From Pipra filicauda (taxonomy: Eukaryota; Chordata; Aves; Passeriformes; Pipridae), in contig NW_024104665.1 of assembly GCF_003945595.2 (NCBI RefSeq), positions 2,819,651 to 2,883,650 on the forward strand: 64,000 nucleotides of DNA, given 5' to 3'. Shown one piece after another: positions 37,001 to 46,545 of this stretch. Each line of letters starts with the position of its first letter. The first letter of the stretch is position 1. The notes below the pieces were generated by a model. It was not told where the DNA came from. It searched no databases and saw nothing but the letters and a program-made list of their open reading frames with translations. A program made the translations under genes and the position numbers.

Positions 37001-40000
37001 ATATATATCAAAAGCACTACTAACCTGACTGAGCGTCTTGTTAAGCAAGATTTGACATCAGTTTTTTCACTGGGAAATGGATTTGAACATTTTTTGCTTG
37101 TATAGGGTTATATTTTTGTAATTATGGAGAAAGAAAAAGATTTTTTTATTTTGTAAGAAGTGATGCTCAGGAATAAATGCTCTGGTACTGAAGTAAAAGA
37201 ATATATTTTTTTCCTTTAAATTTAAAAATAATCGGTGACATTTCATGCACTAGCACCATTTCATTTAGAACATATTTTCCAAATCAAACATGCTGCTTTC
37301 CACATCTAAACTTATTGTATTTGGCAGGAATACTCATACTTGATGAACCCACATCTGGACTGGACAGTTTTACTGCACATAACCTCGTGATAACATTATC
37401 CAGACTGGCCAGGGGAAACAGATTGGTTCTTCTTTCACTTCATCAGCCTCGGTCAGATATCTTCCAACTGTTTGATTTAGTACTTCTGATGACTTCTGGA
37501 CTCACTGCCTATTGTGGAACAGCTAGAGACATGGTCCAGTATTTCACAGAACTAGGCTACCCCTGCCCAAGGTACAGCAATCCTGCGGATTTCTATGGTC
37601 AGTATCAAGCACTGCCAAAAGAAAAGGTTACTGGAAATCATTTGCTTTCATAATTGTCTAACTAACATTGATTTTTGTAGACAATAACTGTCTTAGAAAT
37701 GTCTTATAACTGACTCAAATCAATATTGCAGCAAGTTCCATTTTTAATGAGATCCCTATTTCTCAGTACAGAAAATGTAAGAAAAACAAGATGTATGGAC
37801 AAAAGCAATTTTTTAAAAAATCCTCCTTCTAACCCTGACAGGTATAGCAACTCCTCTGCATGTTTAGCACACTTAACCCCATGTTTTAGCTGGTTGAAAC
37901 TTTGACTGAGAAAGACACAGATAGACTGATGAACTGCTTTCTGTAGCCAGTTCTCTGACTTCTCAATCAAGAAATGTAGAAGCTAGTTTCCCCAGAGTGA
38001 GCAATAACATGTACCTGGAACAGTAAATGGGAAAGAGAAGTCTGCCCAAAAGAGCACACCAGAAGGGAGAAAAAGCTAACCCAAAAAAGCAATCCTTTTA
38101 CTCCTCAAAGAAAGTTTACATGGTTTCAAATCCATTCTTCTTCTGGTTTTTGCAACGTGGAAAGGGAATCTGACCCTCTTAATCTAATGGGCGGGAATCT
38201 CTTAACAGAGGCTGGTTCAGTTGCAGCCCTTAGGTCTTTGCACTCAAGTTGGCCAGGAAACCTCACACAGACACCAGTGAGTGCTCTGGAGTAACCTCTT
38301 CAGCTGTGCCTATGTGGCAGGCAACGTCAGCTGTGCAGAGATAAACAGAAGTTAAATTTGCTGTCAAGCCCTACAAAAAGACCTTTGTCACCATCAGGGT
38401 TCAGAGCAGTCCTCAGCCAAGGACAGCCTCGAGGAAGGCTTGAGCACCCCTGTAGGGGAACGGAGAGGCAGTCCTGGACAAACTTGTAGCTGCTGCCTGC
38501 AGTTACAAACCCCTACGACACAGAGGTAGGGAGGGATGAGAGAGGGAGGTAGAAGATCTTTTAGCAATACGTAGAGTCAGCACCCATAGGAAAAGAAATA
38601 TGGGCAGCAGAAAGGTGGAAATAGGACGGGATGGCAGAGGATCCACAGCAAGAAGGAGCACATGATGGAAACACACAAATGCTGGCTGGTGTCTGATAGA
38701 AAAACAGGAGACCATGCTAGAAGGGAAGACAGGGCAGATTGAACTAATTTCTGGTGGACTCCTGCTAAGGAGTGGCTGAACAGAGATGATCAGCCCAATG
38801 CAAGGAATCAGGAAGTGTGCAGCAATAGTTCTCTCAGAAAGCATCTGCAAAACATCAGGTATTGTCAGTCTACATTGAAGGTCAACATGGGAAAATACTA
38901 CTATAAGTTTAGATTTTTAAAAAAATCATTTTGTTAAGTAAAAAAACAATGCTAAGTCAACTACTGTCTCTCTATGTTGTCCTTAGATAATACCCTTTTT
39001 GGACTTTCTCAATATCTGGTAAAGTTTATGGCACCTCCATAAGATACAAATAAGATGATAACTGTAATTTTTCAGATGAAGAAAGAAACATGTGATTTAA
39101 GTCAAAGTCACATAAAAGATTGTAAATGCCTACACACCAGGAAGGAAATTCAAATAGCTTTTTTTCTCAGCACTCCTCTCAAGGCACTATGAAATTGCGA
39201 CAAATCTGAAATAGTAGTTTATAATATTATAATAAGCAATTATGTAATCTCTCAGTGATTCATTGAATCACTAGGTAAGAAACACACACATGAACAATCC
39301 GTTCATCTCTAACTGCCTAAGGTAACTGATAAAGTTCTAACTATTGTAAGTCAATGCATGTACACAGGTTGTACTATCTGTTCACAGCGAAATCCCTGAT
39401 TCTAAGCACATCATAAAGTTATCACTTCTATAGCATATGGACTTACATCAAATAATGTCTTGCAGTTGATTTGACCAGTATCGATAAACAAACTGCAGAA
39501 AAGGAAATGGAAAGCCGAAAAAGAGCAAATACTCTTGCCAACTTGTTCCTAGAAAAAGTCAAACATTTTGATGACTTCTTATGGAAAGTTACTGAAGGAG
39601 ACAATGTTGTGACCACAGTCAGCAACCAAAGGTAAAGAAAAGAGTGTCATACAGAGGATCTGAAACAATAGCTACAGCCTGTGCTAATTTCAATTTTTTT
39701 TTCTCTTTTTCTTTTGAACAGGTCCCATTTAAACTCAGAAGAGGCTATCAACATGCCTCACCATTCAAGTGATCAGTTACCAGGAGCCTTAAAGCAGTTC
39801 ACTGTATTATTAAGGTAAACTTCTCTTCAGCATAAACAGTAACGTATCATGCCCATTTGCATTTTAAATCATAAGAAAGAAGCACAAAATGTCCCAAATC
39901 CATTGCCTTCCTTCAAGCTTTCAGCATTTCAGGCCTGAAATACTCAGTGGCTACAGATGCTTCATAGCTTGGATTAGGTAAAAGCCTTTACAGAAAGAGG

Positions 40001-43000
40001 CAGCCCAACTCCCACCACAGTCAAAGTCAGCAAGTTCCATGAATTGATTTTAACAGTGTTTGGGGCAATGTCTCTGAACAGTGACTGGCATTATTAAGTA
40101 CTGTATCTTACAGTCAATGTTGCTGTTTTCCTAGTCGTCAAGTCTCCAATGACTTCCGAGATCTTTCAACGTTACTAATCCATGGACTTGAGGCCCTTCT
40201 TATGTCATTATTAATTGGATTTTTGTACTATGGCCATGACAAAGATGGACTCTCTATTCGTGACACAACAGCACTGCTCTACATGATAGGTGCCCTAATC
40301 CCATTCACAATAATTCTGGATGTTATTGCCAAATGTAAGTGTCAGTTTTCTTGTAAACATTATAAGCAATCAAAATCAGAAGATTCCTAAATTAATGAAA
40401 AAAATTAAACTTATTAATACAATCCAAGGCCTAAAACAATCTGTTTTCTCCTACTCTGCAGGCCATTCAGAAAGAGCAATGCTCTATCATGACTTGGAAG
40501 GTGGAATGTACTCTGTTAGCCCATACTTCTTTGCTAAGGTAACTGGTTTTGTTGCCAGGAAATACAAACAGCTGTCTTGAACATTAAAAAAACACAAGCA
40601 AATCAAAGACTTGTTGTATAAACAATCAGGTTCATATCAGATTTTGTTCTTTTGTGTCTGCCAGCTAAGGCTATCGTTCTTGCTTCCTTGACATTAATAG
40701 ATTAAACCTCACACTACTTTAGATCTGTTGCCATAAGTCATGGTTGAGATCCCACACCAGAGAAGCCAAAGAAGAATCTTTCGCTAGGCTGTTTGGCCAA
40801 AATTTAAGAAATCTCAAACCCAAATTTGAAGGCTTAGGCAATTTTACATAACCGCATAATTCACTGAAGCATCTCTGAAAGTTTGCTTACATGTCTTGAT
40901 CTGTAAAACAAAATATTTACATCAAAAGCTAAAGAAAAGGTAAAACAGAAATTACAAACTGTGATGTTTCCAGTAGTAGTTTGGGCCTGTGGTGGTCAGA
41001 GATAAAAAAGCCGTATTAAGTGCATAAAGAGCCAGAGTTCCTGGAATTAAATTTAGAACTTTTTTTAAAAATTACATTCTCTTTTTCACAAGGGTTTAGA
41101 ATAATCCCTTCTTTGTGATGTTGCCGCTGTTAGATGAGTTCTGCCTGCCATGGCATCTGTAATTTAGGTTTCCATTTCTGCACAAGATTTTAAATGCTTA
41201 TTAGTGGTTGCCAGAGAAAAATATTCTCTGCATTGTGTCACAAAGATTGCACATTATTCACAGAGAAATCGATGTAATTTGTTACAACCTTAGTATTACA
41301 GGATAGTAGCAACCCTCTTAGGAACAACTAATGCTCTCTACAGACCTCTTCAGATATTTGAGAAAATCCTATTTATGCTTTTGTTTTACAACAAACTAAG
41401 CTGCTAACTGGACTGCCTTTGGGACAAGGTGGGGAATGGACCAACAGCCAAATTTGTCTAAAATTTGATCTAACACTAGGTTCAACCAAATTGGGGCAAA
41501 TACAGTAGCCATGAGTCAGGCACAGTATTGCTGTTATCAAGCACACCAGTTCTCAGGGAAAGTGTCATAAATTCTTAGAAACTGCCCAAACTGTAACAAA
41601 ACAAGACCTCTAATCTATTACAGGAGTCCTCTCCATTTAACAGTTAGTTACAGGCAATGTCACAACTGGAGAAAAAACTAGCGTGGATTTCAGTTTCTGC
41701 TGCAGATTGTTTTTGCATGTCATTGACAACCCCTAACAGGGAGAGGATTGTGTTCTAGGGGAGTATTTCCTGTAATTTTTATAAGAAGTCCATAAGTACA
41801 TTAGGGCACATCTCATGTGGTTTTGTAATTATCATTCAACAAATTCTCTTTTTTTATTTAATTTTTCTTCTCCCTGAACAGATTTTGGGGGAGCTCCCAG
41901 AACACTGTGCTTTTGTTATAATTTACGGAGTTCCCATCTACTGGCTGGCAAACCTCATTCCTGAACCAGAGCGTTTCCTGTTGAACTTCCTCTCGGTGTG
42001 GCTGGCTGTGTACAGTGCCCGTGCCATGGCACTCTGGGTGGCAGCGCTGCTGCCCACCTTGCAGCTCTCGGCCTTCCTCGGCAACGTCCTTTTCACATCG
42101 TTCTACCTGAGTGGTGGTTTTGTGATAAGCCTGGAAGGTCTCTGGACAGGTGAGACAAAGCTCCCACCATCCCTCCAAACTGGCTTGGAAACGTCAGTGG
42201 CTTTCATCACTGACTAGTTGTCGTGATGCTGCAGGAAAACTCAGCTTTACTCCTACCTTTGCAATTATCTTCTTGGATGGTGACAGTGGAGTCATTCATT
42301 TTATATAAGTTTCTCCATCTGAAAATGAGGGAAAAGGAAGTTTGGTCAAAAAAGCACTAGTGAAAGGCTTGATTCTTATGTGGTTGCCAAACTTTTCAGT
42401 AAAAAGAATTGTATTCAAAAGACGAAGATGGAGCTCCAGGAAGACTTAGTTGACAGTAGGAGTTTGATGGATATGGATATTAGCTTACTCCTCACTTCCC
42501 ATCTCCATGTAACAACGTAAAGTATATCTGCTATTTTGTCCAATAATAAACTCCTACATGTTTACAGCCTCTGGCTGTCAAGAAATGAGACAAAGCTGCT
42601 GTATTTGGCAGTAGCACAGCAGTTTTTGAGGTCTCAAGTTTTGTGTATGTATATCAATTTCTTTCGTTCTGTTTTTTCTTTTTTCAGTTCCTTTTTGGGT
42701 TTCTAAAATCTCTTTCCTCAGATGGAATTTTCAAGGAATGATGCAAATTCAGTTCACTGACCGGATGTATGAAATGACTGTTGGAAACACTACTTTTCAA
42801 ATACCAGGGAAATTTGTAAGTCAGTAACAAAAACTGTTATAAACATTTAATTGTTTCCCCAACGGGTGGAAAGCCTGTCATATTTAAATGGATGTTGTAG
42901 GCCTCAAATTTGGCAAATGCCAAATCAGTGCGTGAAGTCATGTTACACTTAGTATATTGTAAATTCGTCCTTAAAGATGTCCCTATAGCAGTCACTCATA

Positions 43001-43432
43001 TGCCTTTCTTTTAGTTGAAGAGAAAAAAAAAAAGAAAATAATCGTGGGCCACTATTTTCTACACAAAACCCAACTATGCACTTGCTGAAACTGTTCAGAA
43101 GCTGAACTGTGTTCCTCTGAAACAGGAATAGCGTAGCTGCAACCTGCTATCAAACAACTCCGAAAGATACATCCAGCTGGAAACCAAGGGGAAAGATGGC
43201 ATGGGCCAAGGGAACTCACATGTAAAATACACTTCACAGATCCAGCATGAAAATTTTGTGCCTTTTCCCAATTTTGTGTTATTGGTCATTACAGATCATT
43301 CAGTCTCTGGACTTGGACTCCCATCCTCTCTACGTGAGCTACCTCATCCTCATTGGTATCATTTGCAGCTTCCTGCTTTTATACTATTTATCTCTGCGCT
43401 TCATCAAGCAGAAATCAACCCAAGACTGGTAA
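31013..43432 (+). CDS. ABCG8: ABCG8 (sterolin-2), sterol half-transporter, complete 13 coding exons
   Basis: ABCG8 is the obligate partner of ABCG5 in the sterol export pump. Exons are 31013-31066, 32512-32616, 33356-33512, 35468-35706, 36112-36244, 37328-37597, 39466-39631, 39722-39814, 40135-40334, 40462-40538, 41882-42149, 42688-42815 and 43295-43432. They total 2028 bp, or 675 aa (human 673). The ATPase domain has Walker A GSTAGGKT (103-110), signature VSGGE (211-215), Walker [13 protein letters not shown] and H-loop SLHQPRSD. The membrane domain begins in exon 9 and ends [12 protein letters not shown], as in human. A GNTT sequon matches the human extracellular glycosylation site. Human Walker A is degenerate (GSSGCGRA); here the catalytic lysine is present. 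The gene is divergent from ABCG5. Confidence 0.96.
31067..32511 (+). other. ABCG8: ABCG8 intron 1
   Basis: This 1.4-kb intron contains a nested direct/inverted repeat at 32045-32120, listed separately. No coding or mobile element is recognised. Confidence 0.65.
32045..32120. repeat. Nested direct and inverted repeat
   Basis: A 22-bp unit (CTAATTTTTAGCTGCCATAA then CT) occurs at 32045-32066 and 32099-32120. Between them, TATGGCAGCT (32091-32100) is the exact reverse complement of AGCTGCCATA (32054-32063). The sequence between the arms can fold further (CTTATG/CATAAG). Confidence 0.85.
32512..32616 (+). CDS. ABCG8: ABCG8 exon 2
   Basis: It encodes [20 protein letters not shown] then [15 protein letters not shown] (35 residues), close to human [16 protein letters not shown]. 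The acceptor TTTTCCAG ends at 32511. Phase 0 at both ends. Confidence 0.96.
33356..33512 (+). CDS. ABCG8: ABCG8 exon 3
   Basis: It encodes [40 protein letters not shown] and [12 protein letters not shown] plus one base of Ala106. It holds the start of Walker A. The 157-bp length equals human. Confidence 0.96.
33513..35467 (+). other. ABCG8: ABCG8 intron 3, 2.0 kb
   Basis: AT-rich intron that splits the Walker A motif. Nothing else is recognised in it. Confidence 0.65.
35468..35706 (+). CDS. ABCG8: ABCG8 exon 4 (canonical Walker A lysine)
   Basis: It encodes [60 protein letters not shown] and [19 protein letters not shown]. With exon 3 the Walker A is GSTAGGKT (Lys109, Thr110). Human has Arg and Ala at the last two places. 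The Q-loop Gln lies in HVRQ. The donor GTAATT follows 35706. Confidence 0.96.
36112..36244 (+). CDS. ABCG8: ABCG8 exon 5 (ABC signature)
   Basis: It encodes [40 protein letters not shown] and LWNP. The signature VSGGERRR is canonical and serves the active ATP site with ABCG5 Walker A and B. The exon is GC-richer than its surroundings. Confidence 0.97.
36245..37327 (+). other. ABCG8: ABCG8 intron 5
   Basis: 1.1-kb intron with no recognised feature. Confidence 0.65.
37328..37597 (+). CDS. ABCG8: ABCG8 exon 6 (Walker B, D-loop, H-loop)
   Basis: It encodes [20 protein letters not shown], then [30 protein letters not shown] and [20 protein letters not shown] then FY. Walker B glutamate, the D-loop and the switch histidine are all present. 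The donor is GTCAGT, slightly off consensus. Confidence 0.97.
37598..39465 (+). other. ABCG8: ABCG8 intron 6, 1.9 kb
   Basis: It contains a 115-codon antisense open frame (38,503-38,850) in a locally GC-richer stretch. It has no recognised similarity and no visible splice partner. Confidence 0.6.
39466..39631 (+). CDS. ABCG8: ABCG8 exon 7
   Basis: It encodes [40 protein letters not shown] and [15 protein letters not shown], ending in a split Arg codon. DDFLW includes the tryptophan mutated to stop in human sitosterolaemia (Trp361). The end of this linker is poorly conserved, as in other species. Confidence 0.95.
39722..39814 (+). CDS. ABCG8: ABCG8 exon 8
   Basis: It encodes [20 protein letters not shown] then [10 protein letters not shown] with a split codon at each end. 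It is separated from exon 7 by only a 90-bp intron with a long pyrimidine tract. GALKQF aligns with human GAVQQF. Confidence 0.94.
40135..40334 (+). CDS. ABCG8: ABCG8 exon 9 (first membrane span)
   Basis: It encodes [40 protein letters not shown] and [20 protein letters not shown] then LDVIAK. The conserved RQ-SNDFRDL connecting helix leads into the first hydrophobic span, with the start of the second at the end. Confidence 0.96.
40462..40538 (+). CDS. ABCG8: ABCG8 exon 10
   Basis: It encodes [20 protein letters not shown] then YFFAK after completing a Cys codon. SERAMLY and PYFFAK are family hallmarks of the intracellular loop between spans 2 and 3. Confidence 0.96.
40539..41881 (+). other. 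ABCG8: ABCG8 intron 10
   Basis: 1.3-kb intron with no recognised feature other than the pyrimidine tract before the acceptor. Confidence 0.65.
41882..42149 (+). CDS. ABCG8: ABCG8 exon 11 (membrane spans 3-5)
   Basis: It encodes [60 protein letters not shown] and the stretch to [21 protein letters not shown] includes the glycine aligned with human Gly574, a disease residue. It is clearly more GC-rich than its introns. Confidence 0.96.
42688..42815 (+). CDS. ABCG8: ABCG8 exon 12
   Basis: It encodes [40 protein letters not shown] then [12 protein letters not shown] matches human WISKVSFLRW. GNTT is a sequon in the place of human GNLT (Asn619). The donor GTAAGT follows. Confidence 0.96.
43295..43432 (+). 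CDS. ABCG8: ABCG8 exon 13 (terminal coding)
   Basis: It encodes [20 protein letters not shown], the last membrane span [16 protein letters not shown] and the tail IKQKSTQDW, then TAA at 43430-43432. The human end is IKQKPSQDW. Confidence 0.97.
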   Translation: MIQSLDLDSHPLYVSYLILIGIICSFLLLYYLSLRFIKQKSTQDW

Positions 43433-44100
43433 CAGCAGAGGAGGCAGCAGGTGACAGCGTCCCTTGCAGGAAGGTAGGGGAAGAACGAGCCCAATTTTGG
43501 TCCCCCCCGGCAGCCTCCCAGAAGAGGCGGGCGCCGGCAGCGCGGCTGCCACAGGATGGCAGCAGAACCCCAGGAGTCGGGATGCGGGCTGTGCTCCCCG
43601 CAAGGCTGCCACGGACAGCAGCTTCAGCCTGGGCTGGGGGTTCGGGGTGGGCTTTGGGCTTTTTGTTTGCTTGACACGCGGTTTTCATAGGTGACAAGGC
43701 ATACATGAGTTCTCCACACCTGGATATATTCTGAGCTATGGGCGACCGATTTAAAAGGACCCGTTGCACATTGTAAGAGCTGATATTTTAGTATATAATG
43801 TTTGAACATACAGTGATCACATACTTAATTCAAAGAACTGCGAGAGAAAAGGATCGAAACACTACTTTCTGTGGCATATATGACATTCAGCACTCACAAA
43901 CACAGCACAGAGGAAAGCAACACAGAAGATTTCACAGGTGCTTCAGGAGAACATGTGCAATGATGGAATATAGAACTGTTAACTACTCTGTGTTATTTCT
44001 AATTCCTTATGTATTTTAAAGCTTTGCCTTTATATTCCAGTTAGATGCTGATGATGCCCAAAATAGGTATTTGCTTACTGTAGAGATGATAACAATAAAA
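43433..44100 (+). other. ABCG8: ABCG8 3'UTR with a GC-rich proximal part
   Basis: The first 250 bp (43,433-43,680) are GC- and CpG-rich, unlike the rest of the region, then the sequence turns AT-rich. Long open frames on both strands here are a by-product of GC content. The UTR probably ends shortly after the AATAAA at 44094-44099. Confidence 0.65.
44094..44099 (+). terminator. ABCG8: ABCG8 poly(A) signal
   Basis: AATAAA lies 662 bp after the stop codon, the first good signal downstream. Confidence 0.65.
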
Positions 44101-45952
44101 TTATTTCAAATACATACTAATTGATTGCTGTTAACAACATCTTTCTCCCTGGCAGTACAAATCATAGCAATTCACCAAGTTTGCTTCCTAAGGTTCTCAG
44201 GTAGAAAATACCAACCTGCCCCTGAGTAATTAAAAATCTAACAATGCAATCTATTAAATGCTTGCAATTGTGCACCTAGTTTTGCTCAGAAAATTAGTAT
44301 CAGTAAATAAATGGGCATAATTCACACACAGTCACAGTAAGTGCATGTACAAATTAGGTGTACAGTTGTGAGCATTTTGTAAGATTAGCTTGCTGCTTTT
44401 AAATGTTTAGATGCATATCTCCGTTCTTATATACAGAGACCCAAAGCAGATCGACTACTTGACTTTCATTTACATGTTCCATACAGTGGAAAACTCCTCC
44501 TGTAATCGGCTATAATGACCCAGATACTGTTACGTAAATCCCAAGGTTTGGTTTGGGTTTTTTTTTAAGAATTAAGAATGACAGAACATCCATATTTTAT
44601 TGTTCAATTTGGCAGTTAGGACTGCCACATTACTTTCCACAGATTCCACGAGGCAATATATTCCCAGGAAGACCTTGGTCTAAAGATATTAAACAGGACT
44701 GATAAAGTAAGATCTTCAGCCCTAGGCAGTAGTAGGAATCCAAAACACTCCAAGGTTCTTCTAAGGCGAATTCTACCATATCTTTCTGGTTCTGCTGTAT
44801 TTGATTTCAAAAAAACCCACTTGATCTGATTTCAGTGCCATTTTGAAATTATCAGATTTTCATTGCCTTTTAATGGCAAAGCCAATTCTTTCAGTCCAAT
44901 TCAGCATCATTAAATTGTCAGAATAGCAGCTTCCTGTTTGATTCTTAATTATTCCTTTTTATTATATTTAAGACATTTAATTTTTTTTTAATGGTTTACT
45001 CTTCTTTGTAATGATCTGTTGTGATTAGAATCTCTTTTATATTACACTGAAGTTTTAAGGGTATATATTGGTACTTCTAGTCTAAACCTCTATTTTCAAG
45101 GTATTTAGAGGATTAAATTCTAGGCTGACTCTCTGTTGTGAATTCACTTTGATGTTTAATAAAAAAAAAAGGAGAGACACAATGGGAGAAATTAAAGACA
45201 TAAGGGACAGCTCTGAATTTTAGGGGCATATTGTCATGCACAGAAATCTTCAGGCATCTAGATAAGAATATACCATAGCCTTAACTTTGAATTTCCTTCC
45301 TTTTGTGAAATTAGTCAGGCTGCTGACATTACTTAAACAGCCTTTTTCAATTTAAAATTCCACCCTCTTAACATTATGCAGCAGGACCAAACGGTGTGAG
45401 TGTTTCAGAGGTGGTGTTATGACAAGGGTAGATGTATACATAATGGGGACTTGAGCAGTGAGCCGAGGAACAGCCAGCATGTGGAGTGGAGGAAGAGCTA
45501 TCATAGGAGGTGGCCAGGCCTCTGTTTACATAGAAAAAGCTCATATTCTATATACTACAATTACATTAGCACACTGCCTATGATCATATCTTGTTTCCTT
45601 GATGCTGAGAGATGGGGAATATAGGCTGTGATTATTGTTACAGGCTTTAGCAATAAGAAGGTAGGAGCCTTGAAATACCAGCAATTAGCGTTCACGCCTA
45701 ACAATAGCATGCTGTGGGGCTGTGTACAGAGAAGAGCACAGGGAAGAGTGGGTGGATGACACACAACCTGCCCCACTCGCGCTACCAGGAGTTGCAAATA
45801 GTGCAGGTTTAGGGGAATTAGGCATCTCTCAGCCAGTGAAGCTCATGCCGTATGCTTTGGCCTCTACTCACACTTCCACAGTGGAGCTGCTGCTGCTGCA
45901 AAATCAAATGGTCAGCGAGGCAACAGAAATCTTCCCACGAGTTCTAATCAAG
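44101..45952. other. Intergenic sequence, no gene recognised
   Basis: AT-rich unique-looking sequence between the ABCG8 3' end and the solo LTR. It holds only short A and T homopolymers (for example near 45,165). Confidence 0.6.
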
Positions 45953-46540
45953 TGTGCCGCTTTCAGCTGGGGTAGAGTTAATTTTCTTCACAGTGGCTGC
46001 TATGAGGCTGTGTTTGGGATTTGTGCTGAACACAGGGTTGATAACACAGAGATGTTTTTGTTACTGCTGAGCTGGGCTTACACAGAGCCAAGGCCTTTTC
46101 TGATTTTCGTACTGACATGCTGGCAAGGAAGCTGGGGGTGCATGAGAGGCTGGAAGGAGACACAGGCAGGACAGGTGACCCGAACTGACCATAGGGGTAT
46201 TCCATACCGTATGACATCATGCTCAGTATATAAAGCTGGAGGAAAGAAGGAAGGGGGGTTTTGGAGTGATGGCATTTTGTCTTCCCAAGCAACCATTACA
46301 CATGATGGGGCTCTGCTCCCCTGGAGATGGCTGAACACCTGCTTGCCCATGGGAAACAGTAAATTAATTCTTTTGCTTTGCTTGTGTACATGGCCTTTGC
46401 TTTCTTTATTAAACTGTCATTATCTCAACCCATGAGTTTTCTGGCTTTTGCCCTTCCAATTCTCTCCCCAATCCTGCTGGTGGGGAAGTGAGCAAGCGGC
46501 TGCGTGGTGCTTGGCTGCTGGCTGGGGTTAAACCACGACA
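45953..46540 (+). mobile_element. Solo LTR of an avian endogenous retrovirus (ERVL-like)
   Basis: The block runs from TG at 45953 to CA at 46540 and matches, from memory, a common avian LTR: AGAGTTAATTTTCTTCACAG near the 5' end, a TATATAAAG promoter near 46,228, an ATTAAA signal near 46,408, and the 3' end GGGGTTAAACCACGACA. Flanking 5-mers TCAAG (45948-45952) and CCAAG (46541-46545) look like a target-site duplication with one change. No internal retroviral genes are present, so it is a recombined solo LTR. It sits about 1.9 kb past the ABCG8 poly(A) signal. A 237-codon open frame across it (45,722-46,435) is not a real gene. The exact 5' boundary is uncertain by about 10 bp. Confidence 0.8.
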
Positions 46541-46545
46541 CCAAG

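Noticed and set aside
38503..38850. 115-codon - strand open frame in ABCG8 intron 6
   Set aside because: No similarity recognised, and the frame is antisense inside an intron without splice signals that fit.
43201..43769. Overlapping long open frames on both strands at the ABCG8 3' end
   Set aside because: They lie over exon 13 in other frames and over the GC-rich 3'UTR. No conserved protein sequence is visible.
45722..46435. 237-codon + strand open frame, the longest in the window
   Set aside because: Most of it runs through the solo LTR, and the frame has no protein similarity or splice context. The openness is incidental.
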